The notes under the pieces are model-generated. The model searched no databases and was not told where the DNA came from. It saw only the letters and a program-made list of their open reading frames with translations. 64,000 nt of DNA from Caenispirillum salinarum AK4 (lineage in GTDB: Bacteria > Pseudomonadota > Alphaproteobacteria > Rhodospirillales > Rhodospirillaceae): the NCBI RefSeq assembly GCF_000315795.1, contig NZ_ANHY01000019.1:115047-179046 (forward strand). Direction: 5' to 3'. Positions within the stretch are counted from its first letter, which is position 1; each line of letters opens with the position of its first letter. This document shows, piece by piece, positions 9,577 through 18,541 of the stretch. The position numbers and the translations under genes are program-made.

Positions 9577-10401
9577 ATGCCCCACGACGTCGCCGCCCCC
9601 CGCGCGGGCGAGACCGCCGCCACGCCCGATGTGCCCTACTACCTGCCCACCGGCACGGAACGGGCGCTGTTCGAGACCGCGCACAAGAACCGCCTGCCGC
9701 TTCTGCTGAAAGGCCCGACCGGCTGCGGCAAGACGCGCTTCGTCGCCCACATGGCCGCCCGCCTGGGCCTGCCGCTGCACACCGTGTCCTGCCACGACGA
9801 CCTGACCGCCGCCGACCTGACCGGCCGCTACCTGCTGAAGGGCGGCGAGACGGTATGGGTGGACGGCCCGCTGACCCGCGCGGTGCGCGAGGGCGGCATC
9901 TGCTACCTGGATGAAGTGGTGGAGGCCCGCAAGGACGTGACCGTCGTCCTCCACCCGCTCACCGACGACCGCCGCCTGCTGCCGCTGGAGCGGACCGGCG
10001 AGCTGCTGGAGGCGCCGGACAACTTCATGCTCGTGGTGTCGTACAACCCCGGCTACCAGAACGTGCTGAAAAGCCTCAAGCCCTCCACCCGCCAGCGCTT
10101 CCTGGCGCTGGACATGGGCTATCCGGCCCCCGAGCAGGAAACGCAGGTCGTCGTGTCGGAAACCGGCATCGAGACCGACCGCGCCCAGATGCTGGTGATG
10201 GTCGCCAACCGCATCCGCGGACTTCAGGGCGTCGACCTGGAGGAAGCCGTCTCCACGCGCCTGCTGGTGTACTGCGCCACCCTGCTGCAGGCCGGCCGGC
10301 CGCTGAACGAGGCCGTGCAGGCCGCCATCATCGAGCCGTTGAGCGATGAGGCGGACGTGAAACAGGGGCTGTTCGAGACCATCGACGCGCTGTTGGGGTG
10401 A
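9577..10401 (+). CDS. norQ: NO reductase activation protein, MoxR-type AAA+ ATPase
   Basis: A 274-residue AAA+ ATPase of the MoxR/CbbQ/NorQ group that works with NorD to insert the non-haem iron (FeB) into NorB. PYYLPTGTERALFETA opens the domain. Walker A is GPTGCGKT, Walker B lies in GGICYLDEVVEA, and sensor 1 is in LVVSYNPGYQN. The ATG at 9,577 has GAGGA upstream. An in-frame ATG pair at 9,544 sits at the predicted transcription start and lacks a ribosome-binding site. A repeat-containing 86-base gap separates it from norD. Confidence 0.94.
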   Translation: MPHDVAAPRAGETAATPDVPYYLPTGTERALFETAHKNRLPLLLKGPTGCGKTRFVAHMAARLGLPLHTVSCHDDLTAADLTGRYLLKGGETVWVDGPLTRAVREGGICYLDEVVEARKDVTVVLHPLTDDRRLLPLERTGELLEAPDNFMLVVSYNPGYQNVLKSLKPSTRQRFLALDMGYPAPEQETQVVVSETGIETDRAQMLVMVANRIRGLQGVDLEEAVSTRLLVYCATLLQAGRPLNEAVQAAIIEPLSDEADVKQGLFETIDALLG

Positions 10402-10406
10402 CACCA

Positions 10407-10460
10407 AAGCGGGGGCTTCCGCCCCCGGCCCCCGATTGGGAGGCGCAGCCTCCCAAACCC
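10407..10460. repeat. Double-hairpin REP-like element between norQ and norD
   Basis: Two adjacent perfect hairpins: GGGGGC-TTCC-GCCCCC (10,411-10,426) and TTGGGAGGC-GCA-GCCTCCCAA (10,436-10,456). The arrangement is that of a repetitive extragenic palindrome. Read in the norD frame it has no stop and would add a proline-rich, non-family extension to NorD. Confidence 0.65.
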
Positions 10461-10487
10461 TCCAGTTTTTCAAAGTGGAAGGCCGAC

Positions 10488-12431
10488 ATGAGCCTCCTCG
10501 AGATTTTTGAACCGGAAGAATACGTTGGGCGCTTCTGGCACCGGCTGGTGGGCCAGGCGCAAACGTATCCCCGCCATCCCGATGGTGCCGTCAAGCTGGC
10601 CGACATACGACCCGTGCTGGGCGTCGTCTTCCGTGGCCTGGGCGGCGACCGCGCCGTGGAGCTGGCCGCCGCCGGACAGGAGGAAAGCGGCCACCGCCTC
10701 ACGTTGCGCCAAAGGCTGGGCATGGCGGCGGAAAGCCTGCCCGCCGCCAGCCTGGGCGAGGCCGCCTTGCGCCTGCCCGAACGCCTCGACATCTTTCCAA
10801 GCGCCGAAGACAACCGCCGCCTCTACATCTGGCTGACGGCCTTCTTCGCCGCCGCGCCGGCCGTGCCCGCCGTCCAGGACACGGACCCTCTGCGCCGCGA
10901 CCTCCGCGCCCTGCGCATCGCCCGCGCGGCCACCCATGCGGCGCTGGAGCAGTTTCCCGGCCTGCGCCGCCGCCACGCCGCCCTGGCCGAGGCTCTGCTC
11001 AGCATCCGCCCCAAGCGCCCCGCCGGCTCGCCCGAGGAAGCGCATGTGGAGGCCATCGTCCGCGCGCTGCTGGGTGACGACGCGCCACCGGCCAAGGCGT
11101 GGGAGATGTTCGACGCGGTGATCGGCGAGGACGCGGAGGCCGTCATGGCCTTCTCCGCCCCGCTGCGCTACGCGCCGTTCCTGCCGGTGCCGCTGTGGGG
11201 CGAGGTGCGCCCGCTGTCCACCGTGGCGCGGCCGGACGACGACGAGGAGGACAACGATCACGCCGCCAAGGAACCCCAGGACGAGCGCAAGAAGAAGGCC
11301 AGCCGCAAGTCCCTCGACCAGCCGGACCGCGACGACCCGCTCATCCTCAACCGCTTCGAGAAGATCCTGGCGCTGGCTGAGATGGTCAACGTCAACCGGG
11401 GCAAGGACGACGACGACGAGGAGAACGCCAAGAAGGCGGCCGAGGACCTGGACGAGATCGTCATCAGCCCCAACAAGAAGAAGACCGCCGCCCGCCTGCG
11501 CCTGGACCTGGACCTGCCGCCCGACGCGGCGACAGGAGAGGCCATCACGGGCAAGTTCACCTACCCGGAATGGGACTACCGCAAGGGCGTGATGCTGCCC
11601 AATCACTGCCGCGTGCTCACCGGCCCGGCGGCGACGGAAGGCGAGGACTGGGAGCCCGATGACACCGCCCGGCGCCTCATCCATCGGGTCCGCCGCCAGT
11701 TCGAGGCTCTGCGCCCCCGCATGGTCACCTTCCGCCGCCAGGCCGACGGCGACGACCTGGACCTGGAGGCCCTGGTGCGCTCGCGCGTGGACATGGTCGC
11801 CGACGGCACGCTGGATGATCGCGTCTACCAGAAGACACGGGCCGTGGCCCGCGACCTGTCGGTCGCCGTGCTGGTGGACGTGTCGCTGTCCACCGACGCC
11901 TGGATGGACGACCGCCGCGTGCTGGACGTGGAGAAGGAGGCGCTGTCCGTCTTCCTGTCGGGCATCAACGCCTGCGGGGACGAGAACGCCGTGTTCACCT
12001 TCACCAGCCGCAAGCGCGACAACGTGCGCGTCTCCACCGTCAAGGACTTCGACGAGCCCTTCGGCGACACCGTCCTGCGGCGCGTCGCCGCGCTCAAGCC
12101 CGGCTCCTACACCCGGATGGGGGCGGCCGTGCGGCATGTGGCGGCGCAGCTGGAGAAACGCCCGCACCGCCACCGCCTGCTGCTGGTGCTGACCGACGGC
12201 AAGCCCAACGACATGGACCACTACGAAGGCCGGTTCGGCATCGAGGACACCCGACGCGCGCTTGCCGACGCCCGCCGCAAGGGGCTGACGGTCTTCGGCG
12301 TCACCGTGGACCAGAAGGCGCAGGATTACTTTCCCGCGCTGTTCGGGCGCGGGCGCTACGCCATCGTCGGCCAGGTCGGGCGCCTGTCGCGCGCCCTGCC
12401 CCGCATCTACCATAACCTGTCGCAGCAATGA
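10488..12431 (+). CDS. norD: NO reductase activation protein with von Willebrand A domain
   Basis: A 647-residue NorD. The N-terminal half is helical. An acidic and lysine-rich low-complexity region (about residues 255-330) follows. The C-terminal third (about 460-640) is a vWA domain with the metal-site motif DVSLSTD and LVLTDGKPNDMD. NorD forms a complex with the NorQ ring and docks on NorCB during FeB insertion. The ATG at 10,488 (MSLLEIFEPEEYVG) has GGAAGG upstream; a GTG-initiated reading from 10,398 would translate the REP-like repeat and is rejected. The 3' end overlaps norE by ATGA. Confidence 0.93.
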   Translation: MSLLEIFEPEEYVGRFWHRLVGQAQTYPRHPDGAVKLADIRPVLGVVFRGLGGDRAVELAAAGQEESGHRLTLRQRLGMAAESLPAASLGEAALRLPERLDIFPSAEDNRRLYIWLTAFFAAAPAVPAVQDTDPLRRDLRALRIARAATHAALEQFPGLRRRHAALAEALLSIRPKRPAGSPEEAHVEAIVRALLGDDAPPAKAWEMFDAVIGEDAEAVMAFSAPLRYAPFLPVPLWGEVRPLSTVARPDDDEEDNDHAAKEPQDERKKKASRKSLDQPDRDDPLILNRFEKILALAEMVNVNRGKDDDDEENAKKAAEDLDEIVISPNKKKTAARLRLDLDLPPDAATGEAITGKFTYPEWDYRKGVMLPNHCRVLTGPAATEGEDWEPDDTARRLIHRVRRQFEALRPRMVTFRRQADGDDLDLEALVRSRVDMVADGTLDDRVYQKTRAVARDLSVAVLVDVSLSTDAWMDDRRVLDVEKEALSVFLSGINACGDENAVFTFTSRKRDNVRVSTVKDFDEPFGDTVLRRVAALKPGSYTRMGAAVRHVAAQLEKRPHRHRLLLVLTDGKPNDMDHYEGRFGIEDTRRALADARRKGLTVFGVTVDQKAQDYFPALFGRGRYAIVGQVGRLSRALPRIYHNLSQQ

Positions 12432-13024
12432 GCCGGCTTGAGGACATGCCAGGGACCCGGCCGCCCGAGGACGAGCCCGCCGATTGGGGACCCCTCTCGG
12501 ACCTACCGGGCAACCCGTTCATGTGGATCCTGATCCTGTCGGAGCTGGCGGTGTTCGGCGCCTTCCTCATGGGTTTCGCCGGGGCCCGGCTGGCGGCGCC
12601 CGATCTGTTTGCCGAGGCCCAGGCCCAGTTGAGCCGGGTTTACGGCGGGCTCAACACGCTGGTGCTGGTCACCAGCGGATGGTTCGCCGCCCTCGCGGTG
12701 CGCAATCGCGCCGAGGGGGCGGTGCGCCGGGCGCGGATGTGGCTGGGGGCCGCGTCCGTGCTCGGCGCCGTGTTCCTGGCCGTGAAGGTACTGGAATACG
12801 GCGAGAAGATTTCCGCCGGCCTGGGGCTGGAAACCAACACGTTCTGGACGCTCTATTGGCTGATCACCGGCTTCCATGCCCTGCACGTGGTGGCGGGCAT
12901 CGGGATTCTCGCGCTGGTGAGCTGGAAATCCAGCCTGGAGAACCTGGAGACGGGCACGGCCTTCTGGCACATGGTCGACCTGATCTGGGTGCTGATCTAC
13001 CCCGTGCTCTACCTGATCCGCTGA
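12428..13024 (+). CDS. norE: NorE, cytochrome c oxidase subunit III-like
   Basis: A 198-residue, five-helix membrane protein of the cytochrome oxidase subunit III family. WILILSELAVFGAFLMGF, the conserved glutamate helix (VFLAVKVLEYGEKI) and ITGFHALHVVAGIGIL are all visible. NorE is not part of purified cNOR but is linked to full NO reductase activity in Paracoccus. The start overlaps the norD stop (ATGA). Length is typical of NorE rather than of a full oxidase subunit III. Confidence 0.9.
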   Translation: MSRLEDMPGTRPPEDEPADWGPLSDLPGNPFMWILILSELAVFGAFLMGFAGARLAAPDLFAEAQAQLSRVYGGLNTLVLVTSGWFAALAVRNRAEGAVRRARMWLGAASVLGAVFLAVKVLEYGEKISAGLGLETNTFWTLYWLITGFHALHVVAGIGILALVSWKSSLENLETGTAFWHMVDLIWVLIYPVLYLIR

Positions 13025-13041
13025 GGCGGGAGGAGGACATC

Positions 13042-13350
13042 ATGCAGACCGCCGCCCACGACTTCCCAAGCCGCCGCGCCCTGGCCCTGACCTGGGCGCT
13101 TCTCGCCGGCCTGACCGTCGGCAGCATGGCGACGGCCCTGGCGGACGGCGACGCGACCTCGACAGCCGCCCTGGCCGGCACGCAGGTGGCGCTGATCCTG
13201 GCGCTGACGGCCTTCAAGGCGCGTCAGATATTGCACGTCTACCTGAACCTGCGCACGTCCACCGGCGGGTGGCGCGTGCTGTTCACTGCCTTCGTCCTGG
13301 CGATCGTCGGCGTGGTGCTGGGCGGGCATCTGCTGATGGGTGTGGTGTAG
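13042..13350 (+). CDS. norF: NorF-like small membrane protein (cytochrome oxidase subunit IV-like)
   Basis: A 102-residue protein with three hydrophobic helices: ALTWALLAGLTVGSMATAL, TQVALILALTAFKARQILHVYLNL and LFTAFVLAIVGVVLGGHLLMG. The FKARQILHVYLNL segment resembles the prokaryotic subunit IV family, where NorF proteins fall. A GGGAGGAGG ribosome-binding site lies seven bases upstream of the ATG. It is 17 bases downstream of norE, matching the norEF order of Paracoccus. Its contribution to NO reductase assembly is inferred from position. Confidence 0.75.
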   Translation: MQTAAHDFPSRRALALTWALLAGLTVGSMATALADGDATSTAALAGTQVALILALTAFKARQILHVYLNLRTSTGGWRVLFTAFVLAIVGVVLGGHLLMGVV

Positions 13351-13448
13351 CCTGCCGCGTCCCGCAACACGTCGCGCACCCTCTTGTGCCGCCGCCTGCC
13401 GATCCGCTACCTTTCTCATCCGAAGGGCGTAGGACTCAGGGAGATATC

Positions 13449-15134
13449 ATGATCGGTCGGAACAACGGGCCCGGACGGCTGAGCCTGCGGACCCGTTTCG
13501 CCGCCGCAATCACCTTCCTGGTGGTCGGTGTGACTCTGCTTCTGGGGTGGATCGTCTCCGTCGAGGTCGGGCGACAGGTCCGTGGCGACATCGGCTACTC
13601 GCTGGCCGACGTGGCGCGGCAGATGGCCGACAAGCTGGACCGCAGCATGGCCGCCCGGGTGACCGAGGCGCAGCTGCTATCCAACATGCAGGTCCTGGCC
13701 CAGGCCGACGACCCCGACGCCATCCGCAGCCAGTTGGAAAACCTCCAGAAAAGCTATGACGTCGTGTCCTGGATCGGCTTCACGGACGCCCAGGGCACCG
13801 TCATGGCGGCCACAGGCGGCATCCTGGAGGGCGTCGACATCAGCCACCGCCCCGTCTTCATCGAGGGCCGCGAGGGCACCTGGGTCGGCGACGTGCACGA
13901 GGCGGTCATGCTGGCCAGCCTGCTGCCCAAGGAAGACGGCGAGCCCGTCAAGTTCGTGGATGTCGCCGTGCCCGTCCACGGCCCCGACGGCAGCCTGAGC
14001 GGTGTGCTGGCGGTGCACCTGAGCTGGGGCTGGGCCAAGATCATCAAGGACACCATCATCTCGCCGGCGGAAGTCCTGCGGGGCGTCGAAGTCTACGTGG
14101 TCGCCCGGGACGGCGTCGTGCTGCTGGGGCCGGACGGGACCATCGGGCAATCGCTGGCCACGCTGGACATGCCGCCGCCGGACGGCGTCCTTGATGCCAA
14201 CTGGCACGTCCTGCAATGGCCCGACGGCGACGCCTATCTGACCGGCCGCGCGGCCTCCGACGGCGAGGGCGCCTTTCCGGGCCTGGGCTGGACGATCCTG
14301 GCCCGCCAGCCGGAAGCCGCCGCCTTTGCGCCGGTGCGGAGCCTGCAACTGGAGATCGCCGCCGTCGGTGCGGTGCTGGCGATCCTGTTCGCCGGCATCG
14401 GGTGGGGCGTGGCCGGCCGCCTGTCGGCGCCCCTGCTGCGCCTGGCCGCCGCCGCCGACCGCATCCGCCGCGACACGACGCACGAGTGCATCCCGTTGGA
14501 GACAGGCTCGCCGGAGCTGCTGAAGCTGTCGCGGTCTCTGCGCACCATGGTGGGGCGGCTGCTCGACCAGAGCGAGACGATCGGCCAGTTGACCGACGCC
14601 GTTCACACCGACCCGCTGACCGGCCTGAACAACCGGGCCTTCATGACCGAGCACATGGACCGCATCCTGGCCGACGCCGCCCGGGAGGACCGCGCGGTGG
14701 CGGTGCTGTTCCTCGATCTGGACGGATTCAAGCAGGTGAACGACACCCTGGGGCACGAGGCCGGCGACATTTTGCTGGTAGAGGTGGCCAACCGGCTGCG
14801 CGAGACCCTGCGCGGCGGCGACATCGCCGTGCGCCTGGGCGGGGACGAGTTCGTCCTGATCCTCAAGACCGACCCGGACAAGGTCGAATGGCTGGTGACG
14901 GCGGTGGGCAACCGGTTGATCCAGGCGGTGACGGAACCGGTCCGCCACCCCGAGTTCGGGACGGCCCGCGTCGGCTGCAGCATCGGCGCCGCCTTCTGGC
15001 CCACCCATGGCGCGACGACGACCGAGGTCATGGCGCAGGCCGACCAGGCGCTCTACGCCGCCAAGAACACCGGCAAGGGACGCATCGTCATTCACGACCC
15101 CGCCGCCGATGCCGAGCAGGCGGCCAGGGCCTGA
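13449..15134 (+). CDS. Membrane diguanylate cyclase (Cache sensor, GGDEF)
   Basis: A 561-residue sensor enzyme. A first transmembrane helix (residues 16-38) and a second near 298-322 enclose a roughly 260-residue extracytoplasmic domain of dCache type. After a HAMP-like linker comes a GGDEF domain starting DPLTGLNNRAF. The active-site GGDEF motif is intact at residues 464-468. RGGD at 455-458, five residues upstream, forms a product-inhibition I-site. It should make c-di-GMP in response to a periplasmic signal. It has its own AGGGAG ribosome-binding site and a 98-base upstream gap. No FNR box is evident. The ligand is unknown. Confidence 0.9.
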   Translation: MIGRNNGPGRLSLRTRFAAAITFLVVGVTLLLGWIVSVEVGRQVRGDIGYSLADVARQMADKLDRSMAARVTEAQLLSNMQVLAQADDPDAIRSQLENLQKSYDVVSWIGFTDAQGTVMAATGGILEGVDISHRPVFIEGREGTWVGDVHEAVMLASLLPKEDGEPVKFVDVAVPVHGPDGSLSGVLAVHLSWGWAKIIKDTIISPAEVLRGVEVYVVARDGVVLLGPDGTIGQSLATLDMPPPDGVLDANWHVLQWPDGDAYLTGRAASDGEGAFPGLGWTILARQPEAAAFAPVRSLQLEIAAVGAVLAILFAGIGWGVAGRLSAPLLRLAAAADRIRRDTTHECIPLETGSPELLKLSRSLRTMVGRLLDQSETIGQLTDAVHTDPLTGLNNRAFMTEHMDRILADAAREDRAVAVLFLDLDGFKQVNDTLGHEAGDILLVEVANRLRETLRGGDIAVRLGGDEFVLILKTDPDKVEWLVTAVGNRLIQAVTEPVRHPEFGTARVGCSIGAAFWPTHGATTTEVMAQADQALYAAKNTGKGRIVIHDPAADAEQAARA

Positions 15135-15209
15135 GGCGGACTTCGCGAAGGCGGTGGTTCCGCACTTACCGGATCACCTGACCGCACACTCAACGCCACA
15201 TGATCCCAA

Positions 15210-16775
15210 TCAGTGGCTCGTCCCCTCCTCGTACCGGATCTTGTTCGCCACGTTGTACTTGCCGACCGGCCGGCGCATGGGGAGTTCCTTCACCAGCTCC
15301 AGCGTCGCCGCATCGTAGACCAGCAGGGCGCCGTCGTCCTCCATCACCGACAGCAGCACGTACCTGCCGTCGTCGGTGAATTCGGCGTGGGCGACGGTCT
15401 GGCCGGGCCTCGGGCGCAGGGTCTCCACGATCTCCAGGCTTTCCTTGTCGATGACGTGCACGGCGTCGCGGTTGGGGCCGAAGAAGACGTCGGCGAAGGC
15501 ATGCGGGCTGTTGGCGTGGCTGCGCATGAAGAAGCCGGGGCCGAGGGTCTCCAGTTCCGTCACCACCTCCCACGTCTCCATGTCCAGCACCGTTATCTTG
15601 GCCTCCTTCAGGTTGGGGGAGGCCATGACGCGGCGGCCATGCCAGTCAAACGTAATGCCCGACCCCAGGTGCGGCATCCCCGACAGGGGAATGTCGGCGA
15701 TCTTGCGCCCCACGATCAGGTTGACCACCTGTCCGTTGCGCCCGTTGCGGGCCGCGCCCATGAGGTTCTGGTAGTCCTGGCTGAAGAAGAAGTCGTCCAG
15801 GTAGTCGTCCAGCTTGATGCGGCGCGCCTGGAAGGCCTGATCCTTCACCCCCAGGGCCTCCACCATGCCGGGCTCATAGTTGTGGACCAAGCCGGGATAG
15901 TGCGGTTTCTTGGGCTTCACGTAAGGGATTTCCCAGACCTCCGGCAGGTCCTTCAAGGCGACGATGAAGCTGTCGCGCGGCGGCGCGGCATAGACGGCCG
16001 ACACTCGGCTGGTCTCGCCGCGGTCGCCGACCACGGGAATCACGCGGTGCGGCGTCAGGTCGGCGGCGTCGAGGATCACCACGGTCCCCGGCAGCGTGTT
16101 CCCCACGGCCACCCATTTGCCGTCGCCCGAGACCGCGATGTTGCGCGTGTTGATGCCCGCCCGCACCTCCGCCACCATTTGCAGCGAGTACAGGTCGTAC
16201 ATGCTCACCCAGCCGTCGCGGCTGGCCATGTAGGCGAAGCGGCCGTCGGGGGAATACTTGATACCGCCGTGCAGGGCGAACCGGCTCTCGAAGCGGGCGA
16301 GACGCTCGAAGGTGTCGCCGTCCAGCACGCTGACATGATGGTCGCCACTTTCCACCACCGAGAACAGGTTCAGCGGATCGGCGTCGAACACCGGCGCCTC
16401 GGGCAGCGCGGCCAGGTCGGCGTGCCGGATGTGGCTGGCGGCGATTTCGGCCAACCCCCAGTCGGGCAGTGCTTCGGGCGGGGCGAAGATGTAGTCGGCC
16501 AGCGCCTGGGCATCCGCCTCTGAGAGCGTGTCCGAGAAGGCCGGCATCTGGCTGGCGGGGCGGCTGTGGAGGATGACATCCACGGCCTCGTCCCGCTTCA
16601 GGCGGCCCAGGTTCTGCGGCAGCAGCGCCGGGCCGATGGCGCCCAGGCGGTCCCCGCCGTGGCAGGCCGCGCAGTTCTCGGTGTAGAGCCGCGCCGCGTC
16701 GGGCTCGGCGGCCCGGGCGGCGACCGCCAGGGCCAGCACGGCGGCCGAGGCCGCCACCAGAAGACGAACGCCCAT
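15210..16775 (-). CDS. nirN: NirN, cytochrome c / d1-binding dihydro-heme d1 dehydrogenase
   Basis: A 521-residue periplasmic protein: signal peptide (cleavage near residue 22), cytochrome c domain with CAACH (Cys35, Cys38, His39), then an eight-bladed d1-type propeller. It resembles NirS but is shorter at the N-terminus and ends the operon, as NirN does in Pseudomonas. NirN oxidises the propionate side chain of dihydro-heme d1 to the acrylate in the last step of cofactor synthesis and hands the product to NirS. One base separates it from nirJ. No obvious intrinsic terminator follows before the convergent cyclase gene. Confidence 0.9.
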   Translation of the reverse strand: MGVRLLVAASAAVLALAVAARAAEPDAARLYTENCAACHGGDRLGAIGPALLPQNLGRLKRDEAVDVILHSRPASQMPAFSDTLSEADAQALADYIFAPPEALPDWGLAEIAASHIRHADLAALPEAPVFDADPLNLFSVVESGDHHVSVLDGDTFERLARFESRFALHGGIKYSPDGRFAYMASRDGWVSMYDLYSLQMVAEVRAGINTRNIAVSGDGKWVAVGNTLPGTVVILDAADLTPHRVIPVVGDRGETSRVSAVYAAPPRDSFIVALKDLPEVWEIPYVKPKKPHYPGLVHNYEPGMVEALGVKDQAFQARRIKLDDYLDDFFFSQDYQNLMGAARNGRNGQVVNLIVGRKIADIPLSGMPHLGSGITFDWHGRRVMASPNLKEAKITVLDMETWEVVTELETLGPGFFMRSHANSPHAFADVFFGPNRDAVHVIDKESLEIVETLRPRPGQTVAHAEFTDDGRYVLLSVMEDDGALLVYDAATLELVKELPMRRPVGKYNVANKIRYEEGTSH

Positions 16776-16776
16776 C

Positions 16777-18024
16777 TCAGCCTCCCACGGCCATGCGGCG
16801 ACGGGTTTCTCCGAAGCCGGTCAGTGCGACACGCGGGGCGCCGCCGGTCACGCCGATCTCGTCGTCGTCCAGGTAGCAGCCGGGATCTTCCGCCCAGGCG
16901 TCGCCCGTCAGCTGCCAGGCGCGGGTGCGGGTGTTGCCGTTGCAGATGGCGCGGAAGGCGCAGTCCGCGCACCGCCCCTTCAACGGCCGGGGCGACGATT
17001 TCAGGCCGGCCATCAGCGGGTCCGACGTGTCCTCCCAGATCTCGGAGAACGGCCGCTCGCGCACGTTGCCAAGCGTATGGGTCCACCACATGGTGTCCGG
17101 GTGGACGTTGCCCAGGTTGTCGATGTTGGCGACGTTGACGCCCGAGGCGTTGCCGCCCCAGCGCTCCAGCATGGTCCGCAGCATGGGCACCTGATCGGGG
17201 AAGCGGCGCTCCGCCCATTTCAGCAGGTAGACGCCGTCGGCATCGTTGTTGCCGGTGACGTATTCGCGGGACCGGCCGGCGCGCACGTCGTCGACGCAGC
17301 GGTCGAACAGCAGGTCCATGGTGTCGCGGGTCAGCGCGTGATGGGCGTCGGAGCGGCGGTTGTGGTTGCCGCGCCCGGCGTAGTTCAGGTGCGTGACGTA
17401 CAGCTTGTCGATGCCCTCAGCGTCCGCCAGGTCCAGAAGGCCCGGCAGGTCGGCGGCGGTATCCTGGGTCGGGCAGAAGCGCAGCCCCACCTTGATGCCG
17501 TGGTCACGGCACAGGCGCGCGCCGTTCAGGGCGGCGTCGAAGGCGCCCTGCTTGCGGCGGAAGCGGTCGTGGGTCTCGCGCAGGCCGTCCATGCTGATGC
17601 CGACGTAGTCGAAGCCCACCGTCTCCAGGTGATGCACGTTGTCCGCGTTGATGAGCGTGCCGTTGGTCGACAGGCCGACGTAGAAGCCCATCATCTTCGC
17701 CCGCGTCGCCACGCGCAGGATGTCCGGGCGCATGAGCGGCTCACCGCCCGAGAGGATCAGCACCGGGACGCCGAAGCCCTTCAGGTCGTCCATCACGCCG
17801 AACACCTCGTCGGTGGACAGCTCGCCCTTGAAATCGGTGTCGGCCGAGAGGCTGTAGCAGTGCTTGCAGGTCAGGTTGCAGCGGCGCACCAGATTCCAGA
17901 TCACCACCGGGCCGCTCGGCATCCCCGATCCGGCGCCGGGCGCGACGGGGCGACGGGGGCGCGGCGGTTCCCGGTCCTCGGCGGCGGCGAGCACGGCGGT
18001 GATGTAGCGGGACAGTCGGAACAT
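16777..18024 (-). CDS. nirJ: Heme d1 biosynthesis radical SAM protein NirJ
   Basis: A 415-residue radical SAM enzyme. The 4Fe-4S/SAM motif is CNLTCKHC (Cys49, Cys53, Cys56). LILSGGEPLMRPDI follows, and a C-terminal SPASM-like cysteine cluster (CADCAFRAICNGN...GCYLDDDE) binds an auxiliary cluster. NirJ removes two propionates from 12,18-didecarboxysiroheme during heme d1 synthesis. The start MFRLSRYITAV is the usual NirJ N-terminus; a longer reading to 18,297 would overlap nirH deeply and is rejected. It is one base after nirH and one base before nirN. Confidence 0.94.
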   Translation of the reverse strand: MFRLSRYITAVLAAAEDREPPRPRRPVAPGAGSGMPSGPVVIWNLVRRCNLTCKHCYSLSADTDFKGELSTDEVFGVMDDLKGFGVPVLILSGGEPLMRPDILRVATRAKMMGFYVGLSTNGTLINADNVHHLETVGFDYVGISMDGLRETHDRFRRKQGAFDAALNGARLCRDHGIKVGLRFCPTQDTAADLPGLLDLADAEGIDKLYVTHLNYAGRGNHNRRSDAHHALTRDTMDLLFDRCVDDVRAGRSREYVTGNNDADGVYLLKWAERRFPDQVPMLRTMLERWGGNASGVNVANIDNLGNVHPDTMWWTHTLGNVRERPFSEIWEDTSDPLMAGLKSSPRPLKGRCADCAFRAICNGNTRTRAWQLTGDAWAEDPGCYLDDDEIGVTGGAPRVALTGFGETRRRMAVGG

Positions 18025-18025
18025 G

Positions 18026-18541
18026 TCAGCCTCCCTGACCGGCGGCGGGGGCACGCCCCAGGCGCAGGCCGGTCTTCTTGAGGATTTTCGTCGAATAGAG
18101 GATCTCGCCGGCGCGGCAGGCCTCGCCCAGAAGCGCGCGGATTTCGGCGGCCTGCGCTTCGGCTTCCGCACGGTCGTGGCCGTGCACCATGGCGAACAGG
18201 TTGTAGGGCCAGACCTCGGGGAACCGCGGCCGCAGGTAGCAATGGCTGACGAAGGGCAATGCGCCGACGGCCTCGCCCAGGGCCATGACACGGGCATCGT
18301 CCACGTCCCACACGGTCATGCCGTTGGCGCGGTAGCCCAGGCGGTAGTGGTTGGGAACGACGCCGATGCGGCGGATCACGCCCGCCGCCTGCATCCGGCT
18401 CATCCGAGCGCGCACGTCCTCCGCCGCAAGCCCCAGGTCGGCGGCAATGGCGCCATAGGGGTCGGGCACCAGCGGCAGGCCCGCCTGGGTCGCCTCGATC
18501 AGCGCGCGGTCGGTGGCGTCGAGAAGGCAGGGCGTGCTCAT
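18026..18541 (-). CDS. nirH: Siroheme decarboxylase subunit NirH
   Basis: A 171-residue Lrp/AsnC-like protein: an N-terminal winged-helix-like half (LDATDRALIEATQAGLPLVPDPYGAIAADLG) and a ferredoxin-like half (WPYNLFAMVHGHDRAEAEAQ). NirD, L, G and H together decarboxylate siroheme to 12,18-didecarboxysiroheme; they are enzymes rather than transcription factors. KILKKTGLRLGR near the C-terminus resembles NirH/NirL. The start overlaps nirG by ATGA. Subtype letters for the four paralogues are assigned mainly by the nirD-L-G-H-J order. Confidence 0.85.
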   Translation of the reverse strand: MSTPCLLDATDRALIEATQAGLPLVPDPYGAIAADLGLAAEDVRARMSRMQAAGVIRRIGVVPNHYRLGYRANGMTVWDVDDARVMALGEAVGALPFVSHCYLRPRFPEVWPYNLFAMVHGHDRAEAEAQAAEIRALLGEACRAGEILYSTKILKKTGLRLGRAPAAGQGG

